A stretch of 64,000 bases of DNA from Pseudomonas oleovorans subsp. oleovorans (GTDB taxonomy: Bacteria > Pseudomonadota > Gammaproteobacteria > Pseudomonadales > Pseudomonadaceae): positions 1-64,000 of the forward strand of contig NZ_NIUB01000023.1 in NCBI RefSeq assembly GCF_002197815.1, in the 5' to 3' direction. The number at the start of each line of letters is the position of its first letter. Position 1 is the stretch's first letter. The notes beneath the pieces are model-generated. The model saw nothing but the letters and a program-made list of their open reading frames with translations, searched no databases and was not told where the DNA came from. Below are positions 47,513-56,132 of the stretch, piece after piece. A program made the position numbers and the translations under genes.

Positions 47513-47794
47513 TCGCTCTTGCGCCACCCTGGCCGCTCCTCGGGGCGGCCGGGGCGAGGCGCCACCGTCACTTCCCCGCGTTCCTCCTTGTTCGCCACTT
47601 CCGGCTCCTTCCCGTATGCTTCCCCGTCTTTCCCTGGCCGCATCTGTGCGGCGGGTTCGTCTGATAGCGTGGTTGATTTTTATCTGGTTATAAGCAGATA
47701 AGAAAATAGTATTTTTCGGATATATACCGTTGCGCCACAATCGCGCCATCAAAACGCCTGCTTGCAGGCTCTGCCAACGATAAGGAAGCCGCTC
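47513..47794. promoter_or_regulatory. sbp2 promoter region
   Basis: After the GC hairpin past ssuF, 47665-47730 is AT-rich and holds ATAAGCAGATAA (47690-47701), one base different from ATAAGCAAATAA at 20126-20137 upstream of oscA. This suggests the second sulfate-binding gene answers to the same sulfur signal. AAGGAAG at 47782-47788 is the sbp2 ribosome-binding site. Confidence 0.5.
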
Positions 47795-48811
47795 ATGCTG
47801 AAGAAGATCCTCCTGGCCAGTGTGGCCAGTGCCACCCTGCTTACCGGCTCGCTGAGCCATGCTGCTGCCGACACGCCGTTCCACAACGCCTCCTACGACA
47901 TCGCCCGCGAGCTGTTCGGCGAGATCAACCCGTTGTTCGTCGAGCACTGGAAGCAGCAGAGCGGCAAGGAAGTGAAGATCATCCAGTCCTTCGCCGGCAC
48001 CTCGCGCCAGGCGCAGGACATCATTCAGGGCAAGAAGGTCGACGTGGTCACCTTCAACCAGGTCACCGACGTGGACATCCTGGCCAAGCGCGGTCTGCTG
48101 CGTGAAGACTGGGCCGAGCAGTTCCCCAACAACGCCTCGCCGTACTACAGCACCACCGCGTTCCTGGTGCGCGAAGGCAACCCGAAGAACATCAAGAGCT
48201 GGGATGACCTGATTCGCGATGATGTGAAACTGGTATTCCCCAACCCCAAGACCTCCGGCAACGCCCGCTACAGCTACCTGGGCGCCTGGCTGTTCGCCAA
48301 CGAGAAATTCAATGGCGACGAGGAGAAGGTAAAGGCCTTCGTCGGCAAGCTGCTGAAGAACGTCGAGAACTTCCCCACTGGCGGCCGTGGCGCCACCGTA
48401 GCCTTCGCCCAGAACGGCCAGGGCGACGTGCTGCTGACCTTCGAGTCGGAAGTGATCAACATCGCCAAGGGTGACGAGTTCAAGTCCGCCAACCTGGAAA
48501 TCGTGGTACCGGAAGTCAGCGTGCTGGCCGAATTCCCGGTCGCTATCGTCGACAAGGTGGCTGACGAGCGCGGTACCCGCGAGCAGGCCAAGGCCTTCCT
48601 CGACTTCCAGTACAGCAAGGACATTCAGCAGCTGCTGACCCGCTACAACTACCGCGTACACCACCCGGAAGTGGTCGAGGCGACCAAGGCCCAGTTCGCC
48701 CCGGTACGCCTGATCAACCCGACCGAGGTGCTGGGCAGCTGGGACGAGATCACTGCCAAGCACTTCGACAACGGTGGTATTCTTGACCAGCTTCTCGCGA
48801 CCGGGCGCTGA
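47795..48811 (+). CDS. sbp: Second periplasmic sulfate-binding protein
   Basis: 338 residues. Signal peptide to about residue 24 (SLSHAAADT). Family motifs include NASYDIARELFGEINPLF, SFAGTSRQAQDIIQGKKVD and PNPKTSGNARYSYLGAWLFA. It is a paralogue of the protein at 18666, different enough to be an old duplication or a separate acquisition. It may favour sulfate, thiosulfate or another oxyanion. It precedes cysT2-cysW2, from which it is separated by repeats. Confidence 0.9.
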   Translation: MLKKILLASVASATLLTGSLSHAAADTPFHNASYDIARELFGEINPLFVEHWKQQSGKEVKIIQSFAGTSRQAQDIIQGKKVDVVTFNQVTDVDILAKRGLLREDWAEQFPNNASPYYSTTAFLVREGNPKNIKSWDDLIRDDVKLVFPNPKTSGNARYSYLGAWLFANEKFNGDEEKVKAFVGKLLKNVENFPTGGRGATVAFAQNGQGDVLLTFESEVINIAKGDEFKSANLEIVVPEVSVLAEFPVAIVDKVADERGTREQAKAFLDFQYSKDIQQLLTRYNYRVHHPEVVEATKAQFAPVRLINPTEVLGSWDEITAKHFDNGGILDQLLATGR

Positions 48812-48827
48812 GCGCGCCGGTCTGGCG

Positions 48828-49019
48828 TAGCAGGCTGTTGAACAACGTAGGCGAGGCAGGCAAGACAATACCGATGGCGGCCCCGCAAAAACGGCCGAAA
48901 AAAGCACTGGGCCCGCACTCGGGTTTACGTGCTGTAAATGAGCATTTTGACTGGACTCGCACGCGAGGCCGTTTTTAACGCAGTATTGCCAACGTAGGTA
49001 GTTTTTCAACGGCCTGTTA
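48828..49019. repeat. Inverted-repeat (MITE-like) element between sbp2 and cysT2
   Basis: TAGCAGGCTGTTGAACAAC at the left and GTTTTTCAACGGCCTGTTA at the right are imperfect terminal inverted repeats around about 150 bp with no open frame. Partial copies occur at 5955-5972, 11262-11310, 58341-58396 and 60409-60437. This looks like a small non-autonomous mobile or structural repeat family. Together with the adjacent REP it separates sbp2 from its permease genes by 325 bp. Confidence 0.65.
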
Positions 49020-49069
49020 GGGCGGGTGTAACCCGCCTGCCATGAGTGGCGGGTTGCACCCGCCCTACG
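49018..49069. repeat. REP element upstream of cysT2
   Basis: TAGGGCGGGTGTAACCCGCC and GGCGGGTTGCACCCGCCCTA form an inverted pair; the related element at 18586-18650 lies at the matching place between sbp and cysT in the first sulfate operon. Confidence 0.8.
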
Positions 49070-49136
49070 CGAGCATCGTAATGGTCCGTTGGCCGCTTTA
49101 TTGGCGGCCAACTGCATTTGTAGAGCCGAGCTTTTC

Positions 49137-49976
49137 GTGAGTAAACCGACGCTGTTCTTCCTGCAGACTCCGCTGCTGCCTGGCTTCGGCCTGAGCTTCG
49201 GCGTCAGCGTGCTGTACCTGTCGCTGGTGATCCTGCTGCCATTGTCGGCGCTGCTGCTGTACGTCAGTGACATGAGCTGGGCGCAATATTGGTTCGCCAT
49301 CAGCGATCCGCGCGTGGTGCAGACCTACAAGGTGACCATCTCGGCGGCCTTCTACTCGACCCTGGCGGTACTGGTGATCGGCCTGCTGCTGGCCTGGATC
49401 ATCACCCGTTACGATTTTCCCGGCCGGCGCATCGTCGATGCGCTGGTCGATCTGCCCTTTGCCCTGCCCACCTCGGTCGCCGGCCTGACCCTCGCCGCGC
49501 TGCTCGTGCCCAATGGCTGGATCGGCCAATGGCTGGGCTTCAAGGTGGCCTACGCCTACCCCGGTATCGTGGTGGCGATGGTGTTCACCAGCATTCCTTT
49601 CGTGGTGCGCACGGTGCAGCCGGTGCTGCAGGATCTCGGTTCGGAATACGAAGAGGCCGCGCGCACATTGGGCGCCAGCCGCATGCAGACCTTTCGCAAG
49701 GTGATCCTGCCGACCCTGACCCCGGCGCTGGTCACCGGCGGCTCGCAGGCCTTCGTGCGCAGCCTCGGTGAGTTCGGCGCGGTGATCATGATCGCCGGCA
49801 ACATTCCCTACCAGACGGAAGTCAGCTCGTTGATGATCTTCGTCCGTCTGCAGGAGTTCAACTACCCGGCGGCGGCGGCCATCGCTTCGGTGATCCTGCT
49901 CGCGTCGCTGACGCTTCTGTTCCTCCTGCAGCTCGTGCAGGGGCGTCTGTTCGCATGGCAACGGCAAGGTCGATGA
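49137..49976 (+). CDS. cysT: Second sulfate ABC permease CysT
   Basis: 279 residues, six spans. LFFLQTPLLPGFGLSFGVSV is the CysT N-terminal pattern; the EAA loop is EYEEAARTLGASRMQTFRKV. It starts at GTG with a weak GAGCCGAG upstream; an ATG 16 codons earlier would read through the palindromic region. A short copy of NGWIGQWLGF replaces the [13 protein letters not shown] loop seen in the first CysT. It overlaps cysW2. Confidence 0.88.
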   Translation: MSKPTLFFLQTPLLPGFGLSFGVSVLYLSLVILLPLSALLLYVSDMSWAQYWFAISDPRVVQTYKVTISAAFYSTLAVLVIGLLLAWIITRYDFPGRRIVDALVDLPFALPTSVAGLTLAALLVPNGWIGQWLGFKVAYAYPGIVVAMVFTSIPFVVRTVQPVLQDLGSEYEEAARTLGASRMQTFRKVILPTLTPALVTGGSQAFVRSLGEFGAVIMIAGNIPYQTEVSSLMIFVRLQEFNYPAAAAIASVILLASLTLLFLLQLVQGRLFAWQRQGR

Positions 49977-50800
49977 AAAAACCTCAGGATTGGCGCCAGT
50001 GGGCGCTGGTAGTGCTCGGCCTGATGGTCGTCACGTTGATGTTGCTGGTGCCGCTGGCGCTGATCTTCACCAAGGCGCTGGCCGGCGGGCTGGATCTGCT
50101 GTGGAGCAACCTCGGCGAGGACTACATGCTCCACGCCATCGGGTTGACCCTGCTGGTGGCCGCAATCACCGTGCCGCTGAACCTGTGCTTCGGCATCTGC
50201 CTGGCCTGGTGCGTGACGCACTACGATTTTCGCGGGCGCAAGCTGCTGACCACCCTGATCGACATTCCCTATGCGGTGTCGCCGGTGGTGGCCGGTCTCT
50301 GCTACCTGGTGGTCTACGGTCTGGAAAGCTTTATCGGCCGCTGGTTCTACGATCAGGGCCTGCAGCTGATGTTCGCCTGGCCGGGCATTGTCATGGTCAC
50401 GGTGTTCGTCACCGCGCCCTATGTGGCGCGCATCCTGATTCCGGTGATGCAGGCCCAGGGGCAGGACGAGGAAGCCGCCGCCATGTGTCTGGGGGCCAGC
50501 GGCTGGCAGATCTTCCGGCGTATCAGCCTGCCGAAGATCAAGTGGGCGTTGCTATATGGCGTGGTGGTGACCAACGCCCGTGCGGTCGGTGAGTTTGGTG
50601 CGGTGTCGGTGGTGTCCGGTACCATCATCAACCAGACCCTGACGTTGCCGCTGCTGGTCGACCAGCTCAACAACGACTACAAGCCGGCAGCGGCCTTTAC
50701 CGCCGCCGGGTTGCTGGCGTGCATGGCGCTGCTCACGCTGTTCCTCAAGACCTTCATGGAGTGGCGTCAGCGCCAGCTGATGCAGCGCGCCGAGGCGTAA
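49973..50800 (+). CDS. cysW: Second sulfate ABC permease CysW
   Basis: 275 residues, six spans, EAA loop DEEAAAMCLGASGWQIFRRI. I start at the ATG that overlaps the cysT2 stop (ATGA); an ATG at 49955 would add six residues. No ATPase gene follows: the next gene is on the other strand. The pair must borrow an ATPase, most likely CysA at 15873, or it is non-functional. Confidence 0.88.
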   Translation: MKKPQDWRQWALVVLGLMVVTLMLLVPLALIFTKALAGGLDLLWSNLGEDYMLHAIGLTLLVAAITVPLNLCFGICLAWCVTHYDFRGRKLLTTLIDIPYAVSPVVAGLCYLVVYGLESFIGRWFYDQGLQLMFAWPGIVMVTVFVTAPYVARILIPVMQAQGQDEEAAAMCLGASGWQIFRRISLPKIKWALLYGVVVTNARAVGEFGAVSVVSGTIINQTLTLPLLVDQLNNDYKPAAAFTAAGLLACMALLTLFLKTFMEWRQRQLMQRAEA

Positions 50801-50965
50801 GCCGAGCGCAGCCCCGTGTGAGCGCACTGCACGGGTTCATCTGGTGTCGGTAGCGGGTGCAAATCGGGCAGATAAGGTCGCTAGGGCGGCTTTGCGCAGC
50901 TCTCGTCCCTTTACTGGTGCTGCGCCGCGGGCGCCGCTTCTGCGCAGCGCAGCGTCTGACAGGCA

Positions 50966-53260
50966 TCAGGCCGTGGGCTGGTTTTTTCCGGCCTCGTCGG
51001 GCGAGCTGATGTCGGCGCATATAGCGCCTACTGGCTGTGGCCGACCGAAATGGTAGCCCTGGCCATAGTTGCACCCCAGCCCGCGCAGGAAGTCGGCCTG
51101 CTCGGGTTGCTCGATACCTTCGGCCAGCACCTTGAGGCCCAGGCTCTTGCCCAGCGCGATCACCGCGCGGGCGATGGCGGCGTCCTCGGGATCATCGGGC
51201 AGGCCGCGCACGAAACTCTGATCGAGCTTGAGCTTGTCTACCGGCAGGCGTTTCAACCGCGCCAGGGAGCTGTAGCCGGTGCCGAAGTCGTCAATGGCCA
51301 GGCGCACGCCCAGGGCGCGCAGGCTGATGAGCAGTTTCTGCGCTGCATCCGGGTCTCCCATGATGGCGCTCTCGGTGACTTCCAGCTCCAGCTGCTCGGG
51401 CGGCAGGCCTGTTTCTGCCAGTACCTGCGCCACTTTTATATCGAGTTCACCGCGGCTGAACAGACGGCTGGAGACGTTCACCGCGACGAAACTCAGTCCA
51501 CAACCTTCGGCGTTCCAGTGCACCATCTGGCGACAGGCCTGCTCCAGCACCCAGGCGTCGATGGCGCCGATCATGCCGTTATCTTCGGCAATCGGGATAA
51601 ATTCGCCAGGAGCAATCAGCCCACGTTGCGGGTGCTGCCAGCGTACCAGTGCCTCCATGCCCACCTGGCTACCGTCACCCAGGTCATGCAGCGGTTGGTA
51701 GTAAACGCGCAGTTCCTCGTTGTCGAGGGCGTGGCGCAGGCTGCTGGCCAGCTCCACGCGCTGGCGGGCGTAATCGGTCAGTTCCTGAATATAGAAGGCG
51801 TAGCCTTCGCGGCCGCTGCTCTTGGCCTTGAACAGCGCCGAATCGGCATTGCGCAGGATTTGCTCGACGCTATCCCCATCGTCGGGGAACAGGCTGATGC
51901 CGATGCTGGCGCCGATGTAGAGTTCATGACCGTCGAGGCGAAAGGGTGCATCCAGGCTGCGCAGCAGACGCTGCGCCAGTTCGGCAGCCTGGGCGGCTTC
52001 CGTGCAGTTTTCGCTGAGCAGGCCGAATTCGTCACCGCCCAGCCGGGCCAGGGTGCAGCCGGCAGGCAGATCGTCCTGCAGGCGCTCGCCAACGCCTTTG
52101 AGCAGCAGATCGCCGACGTTGTGACCGAGGCTTTCGTTGATGTGCTTGAAGTGGTCGAGGTCGATCAGCAGCACTGCGCCGCGCAGTTCCTCGATCTTGC
52201 TGCGCTCCAGTGCATGGGCGACGCGCTCGGTGAACAGCAGGCGATTGGGCAGGTTGCTCAGCGGATCGTGGTGGGCCAGGTAATCCAGCTCACGCTGCGA
52301 ACGCTTGAGCGCCGTGATGTCGGAGAACACCGCCACGTAATGGCTGACGCGCCCCTGCGCGTCGTGGATGACGCGGATGCATTGCCACTGTGGGTAGATT
52401 TCGCCGCTCTTGCGTCGGTTCCACACCTCGCCACTCCAGGCGCCGCGGTTCTGCAGGGCGTGCCACAGGCTCTGGTAGAAGGCGGTGTCATGACGGCCGG
52501 ATTTGAGCAGGCCGGGGTGCTGACCGAGGATTTCCTCGCTGCTGTAACCGGTGATGCGGCTGAAGGCCGGGTTGACGTGAACGATGCGTTGTTCGGCATC
52601 GGTAACCAGTACCCCTTCCTGGCTGGCATCGAACACCGCTGCGGCCTGGCGCATGCTGTCGTCGATGGCGCGTTGCTGGGTGATGTCGCTGGCGATGCCG
52701 ATGAAGCGCTGTGGTTGGCCGTTTTCGTCACGCAGCAGGCGACCGCGCGAGTGAATCCAGCGATAGCTGCCATCGGCATGGCGCAGGCGATAGATGTTGT
52801 CGTAGTGCTGTTCGTTGAACTCGGTGTTGAGCGTATGCAGCGCGCGCTCCATGTCATCCGGATGCAGGCGCGCGGCCCAGTCTTCGCGGGTATCGCCCAG
52901 GGTTTGCGGAGTGAGGCCGAGGAGCCTGGCGTAGCTCTCGGAGAAGAATACCTTGCGTCTGGACACGTCCCAATCCCACAGGCCATCGCGCGTGGCATCC
53001 AACGCCAGGCGCAGACGCTCCTCGTTACTGGCCAGTTCCAGGCGTGCGCGGCGGTACTGCAGGGCATAGCGGTGCAGCACCAAGTAGAGCAGCGAACTGG
53101 TGAGCGCGACGAACAACAGGCCCTTGAGGGATTGCGCGTGCTCCTGCTGCGTCACGGACAGGCCCAGGGCGGTCAACAGATGGTCGCTGAAAAGAATCCA
53201 CAGAGCGGCGAGCAGGAGGTAGCCCAGGGTCAGACGCAAGGCGGCGATGTCGATACGCAT
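50966..53260 (-). CDS. PAS-PAS-GGDEF-EAL c-di-GMP protein
   Basis: About 764 residues. Two N-terminal membrane spans (residues ~8-28 and ~45-62), two PAS domains (about 80-200 and 205-325), GGDEF with intact RLGGDEF (about 415-421) and EAL with MEALVRW, VTESAIMGD and DDFGTGYSS intact. Both cyclase and phosphodiesterase activities look possible. ATG at 53260 is used; a TTG two codons earlier is better spaced from GGGAG and may be the real start. From memory, the same gene precedes desA in P. aeruginosa (PA0285-PA0286), as here in divergent order. Confidence 0.88.
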   Translation of the reverse strand: MRIDIAALRLTLGYLLLAALWILFSDHLLTALGLSVTQQEHAQSLKGLLFVALTSSLLYLVLHRYALQYRRARLELASNEERLRLALDATRDGLWDWDVSRRKVFFSESYARLLGLTPQTLGDTREDWAARLHPDDMERALHTLNTEFNEQHYDNIYRLRHADGSYRWIHSRGRLLRDENGQPQRFIGIASDITQQRAIDDSMRQAAAVFDASQEGVLVTDAEQRIVHVNPAFSRITGYSSEEILGQHPGLLKSGRHDTAFYQSLWHALQNRGAWSGEVWNRRKSGEIYPQWQCIRVIHDAQGRVSHYVAVFSDITALKRSQRELDYLAHHDPLSNLPNRLLFTERVAHALERSKIEELRGAVLLIDLDHFKHINESLGHNVGDLLLKGVGERLQDDLPAGCTLARLGGDEFGLLSENCTEAAQAAELAQRLLRSLDAPFRLDGHELYIGASIGISLFPDDGDSVEQILRNADSALFKAKSSGREGYAFYIQELTDYARQRVELASSLRHALDNEELRVYYQPLHDLGDGSQVGMEALVRWQHPQRGLIAPGEFIPIAEDNGMIGAIDAWVLEQACRQMVHWNAEGCGLSFVAVNVSSRLFSRGELDIKVAQVLAETGLPPEQLELEVTESAIMGDPDAAQKLLISLRALGVRLAIDDFGTGYSSLARLKRLPVDKLKLDQSFVRGLPDDPEDAAIARAVIALGKSLGLKVLAEGIEQPEQADFLRGLGCNYGQGYHFGRPQPVGAICADISSPDEAGKNQPTA

Positions 53261-53430
53261 GGGCAAGCGGCAGTGCTCCCTGTAAATGCTGGCCAGTATA
53301 TATGCTTCACTGCTGAAACATTCTCATCTAAAAGACCACCTGGTTTTCTGGCATGGGTCAGGGATAATGTGATCAGGTTCGTCCTTGCAGGACAAGCCGC
53401 GTTCCCCCCTTTCAAGAGACAACAGCGCCC

Positions 53431-54621
53431 ATGTGGTACAACGGTTTACTCGACCTGTCGGTCTGGCAATTGGTGGCAGTCACTCTGCTGATGACGCATG
53501 TCACCATCGTCAGCGTCACCGTCTACCTGCACCGCTACTCCGCGCACCGTGCGCTGGAGCTGCATCCTGCACTCAAGCATTTCTTCCGCTTCTGGCTGTG
53601 GTTGACCACCGGCCAGAACACCCGTGAGTGGACGGCCATCCACCGCAAACATCACGCCAAGTGCGAAACCGTCGATGACCCGCACAGCCCGGTCATCAAG
53701 GGGTTGGGCACTGTGCTGCGCAAGGGCGCCGAACTCTATCAGGAAGAGGCAAAGAACCAGGAAACCCTGCGTATCTACGGCAAGAACTGCCCGGATGACT
53801 GGATCGAGCGCAATGTCTACAGCCGCTACCCGATTGGTGGTGTGACGTTGATGGCGATCATCGATCTGGCCCTGTTCGGTGTGCTCGGTATGACCGTCTG
53901 GGCGATCCAGATGATGTGGATTCCGGTATGGGCCGCGGGCGTCATCAACGGTCTTGGCCATGCTGTCGGCTACCGCAACTTCGAATGCCGCGACGCTGCC
54001 ACCAATCTGGTGCCCTGGGGCATCCTGATCGGCGGTGAAGAACTGCACAACAACCACCACACCTACCCCAACAGCGCCAAGCTGTCGGTGAAGAAGTGGG
54101 AGTTCGACATGGGCTGGGCCTGGATCAAGCTGTTCAGCTTCCTCGGCCTGGCTCAGGTGCAGCGTGTAGCGCCCATCGCCCATCGCGTCGAAGGCAAGCG
54201 CAATCTGGACATGGACACCGCCATGGCCATCCTCAACAACCGCTTTCAGATCATGGCGCAGTACCGCAAGCTGGTGATCGCGCCGCTGGTCAAGCAGGAA
54301 ATGGCCAAGGCGGACGAGTCCGTGCGTCACCTGTTCCGTCGCGCCAAGCGCCTGCTCTCGCGTGAGCCGAGCCTGCTGGAAGAGCAGCATCACGCGCACA
54401 TCGCCGATATGCTGGCGCAAAGTCAGGCTCTCAAGGTGATCTACGAGAAGCGTCTGGCGCTGCAGCAGATCTGGGTCAAGACCAGCAGCAACGGCCACGA
54501 CATGCTCGAAGCCATAAAGCAGTGGGTACACGAGGCCGAGGCCAGCGGTATCCAGTCGCTGCGTGAGTTTGCCGAGCAGCTCAAGACCTACTCGCTGCGA
54601 CCGTCCAGCGCGACTGCCTGA
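53431..54621 (+). CDS. desA: Fatty acid delta-9 desaturase
   Basis: 396 residues of the membrane di-iron desaturase family. The three histidine boxes are intact: HRYSAH (34-39), HRKHH (71-75) and HNNHH (206-210). The product desaturates acyl chains of membrane phospholipids, as DesA of P. aeruginosa. The C-terminal 140 residues are helical and polar, usual for this group. A strong terminator follows. Confidence 0.9.
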   Translation: MWYNGLLDLSVWQLVAVTLLMTHVTIVSVTVYLHRYSAHRALELHPALKHFFRFWLWLTTGQNTREWTAIHRKHHAKCETVDDPHSPVIKGLGTVLRKGAELYQEEAKNQETLRIYGKNCPDDWIERNVYSRYPIGGVTLMAIIDLALFGVLGMTVWAIQMMWIPVWAAGVINGLGHAVGYRNFECRDAATNLVPWGILIGGEELHNNHHTYPNSAKLSVKKWEFDMGWAWIKLFSFLGLAQVQRVAPIAHRVEGKRNLDMDTAMAILNNRFQIMAQYRKLVIAPLVKQEMAKADESVRHLFRRAKRLLSREPSLLEEQHHAHIADMLAQSQALKVIYEKRLALQQIWVKTSSNGHDMLEAIKQWVHEAEASGIQSLREFAEQLKTYSLRPSSATA

Positions 54622-54639
54622 TCGCCGCTCGTTACAAGC

Positions 54640-54666
54640 AAAGGCCCGCCGAACTGGCGGGCCTTT
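54640..54666 (+). terminator. Rho-independent terminator after desA
   Basis: AAAGGCCCGCC, loop GAACT, GGCGGGCCTTT, then GTGT. Near-perfect stem 18 bases past the stop codon. Confidence 0.9.
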
Positions 54667-54719
54667 GTGTATGTCCAACAGCTCGCACTATGTTCATTTC
54701 AATGCGAGGCGAAGGACGG

Positions 54720-55706
54720 ATGGCCGCTGTAATGGACGATCAAGGCAACGCTGTTTCCGAGTTGGAAGAACTGACCTTGGCTCTACTGCACAGTCGGGCC
54801 GAAGTGGAGCGCCTGGGCGAGCGTGAGCAACTGTTCAGCAGCCTGCTTGGTAGCGTCAATGCCGTGCTCTGGGCCTTCGACTGGAACGAGCAGCGGATGA
54901 TCTATGTCAGCCCTGCCTATGAGCGTATCTTCGGTCGTTCCGCCGCGCTGCTTTTGGCCGATTATGGCGAATGGCGCAACAGCATCTATCCGGACGATAT
55001 CGACTACGCTGCCGAAAGCCTGGCCAAGGTGCTGGAAGCCGGTGCGGTGGAGTCTCGCGAGTACCGCATCATTCGCGCTGATGGCCAATTGCGCTGGCTC
55101 AGCGACAAGTGTTTCGTCAGCCCCCGCATGGGAAGCGCCGAGCAGGGCTGCGTGATTGTTGGTATTGCCGAAGACATCACCGAGAAGAAGCGTTTGGAAG
55201 GTGAGCTGCATCGCCTGGCCACCACCGATGTGCTGACTCAGAGCAGCAATCGCCGGCATTTCTTCGAATGTGCCCGCAGTGAGTTCGAACAGGCGCGCCA
55301 GTTCGGCAGCTCGCTGGCTTTCCTGCTGCTCGATCTCGACGATTTCAAGAAAATCAATGATCAGTACGGCCATCAGGTCGGTGATCAGGTGTTGCAGCGC
55401 CTGGCTCAGTGCGGCAGCCATGCACTGCGCCGTGGCGACCTGTTCGGGCGTATTGGCGGTGAGGAGTTTGCGGCGCTGTTTCCTGGCTGTGAGCAGGATG
55501 TAGCCCTGCAGATTGCAGAGCGGCTGCAGCGTGAGGTGCAGCGCCTCGGCTTCCAGCATGAAGGTCAGCACTTCGGCATTACAGTCAGTCAGGGGCTGAC
55601 CGTGATGCGTGCGACGGACGCCAGCCTCGATGGGCTCTATGCGCGCGCCGATGCCGCCATGTACACGGCCAAGCGCCAAGGCAAGAACCAGATCGTCCTG
55701 GGCTGA
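54720..55706 (+). CDS. PAS-GGDEF diguanylate cyclase
   Basis: About 328 residues, soluble. A PAS domain (about 30-150; VLWAFDWNEQRMIYVSPAYE, PDDIDYAAES) and a GGDEF domain (about 160-325) with the signature RIGGEEF, an accepted active variant. An inhibitory RxxD site is not evident. The ATG at 54720 has GAGGCGAAGGA upstream; ATGs ten codons earlier and four later are alternatives. It sits between desA and the porin, the order I recall from P. aeruginosa (PA0290-oprE). Confidence 0.85.
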   Translation: MAAVMDDQGNAVSELEELTLALLHSRAEVERLGEREQLFSSLLGSVNAVLWAFDWNEQRMIYVSPAYERIFGRSAALLLADYGEWRNSIYPDDIDYAAESLAKVLEAGAVESREYRIIRADGQLRWLSDKCFVSPRMGSAEQGCVIVGIAEDITEKKRLEGELHRLATTDVLTQSSNRRHFFECARSEFEQARQFGSSLAFLLLDLDDFKKINDQYGHQVGDQVLQRLAQCGSHALRRGDLFGRIGGEEFAALFPGCEQDVALQIAERLQREVQRLGFQHEGQHFGITVSQGLTVMRATDASLDGLYARADAAMYTAKRQGKNQIVLG

Positions 55707-56132
55707 GGTTCTGGCGGTTTTCCGCCTGGGAACAGGTTCTCATAAGCGGAAATTTGCCTATCTTGATTGTCATTACATGGTCACTGTGCTGCAGGAAAAA
55801 TGTAACCTATTGTTCTAGAGGCCTCGCGGGCTTGCTATAAGGAACTGGCGCGTTATCTGCATAGGCTCCGGCAGATGCCGGCCAGGATGTCGGCGCACAA
55901 TAACAACGACGAGAGAGCATTCACCATGCACCACTCTGCCCGCTTTATTTCGGCCGCTGCGCTGCGTTCGCCGTTGTTCTGTTCTTCCTGAGTTTTTCAT
56001 ACGCCCATTCGAGCCTGGCTTTGCCGTGCCCTGGCTCGTGGGTGTGTGTGCCCTATTCGTTCCGGCCTGCCTCTTCGTGCCGAAGTCTGCGCCGGACGAT
56101 GCGTCACCTTAAACACACTGGAGAGAAACATA
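55707..56132. other. Long leader region upstream of the porin
   Basis: 426 bp. A short ATG frame of 21 codons (55926-55991) has GAGAG eleven bases before it and ends in TGA; two bases out of phase, a hydrophobic stretch (FAVVLFFLSFSYA) runs across its end. It may be a leader peptide or the remains of a small membrane-protein gene. The porin ribosome-binding site GGAGAG is at 56119-56124. No terminator after the cyclase gene is clear. Confidence 0.35.

Noticed and set aside
47036..49300. A 754-codon open frame on the minus strand across ssuF, sbp2 and the repeats
   Set aside because: It is antisense to well-supported genes, has low-complexity His/Val/Gln-rich composition, and crosses two palindromic elements. 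Long antisense frames are normal in GC-rich coding DNA.
51050..53491. An 813-codon open frame on the plus strand opposite the PAS-GGDEF-EAL gene
   Set aside because: The minus strand carries intact PAS, GGDEF and EAL motifs; the plus frame has no recognisable domain.
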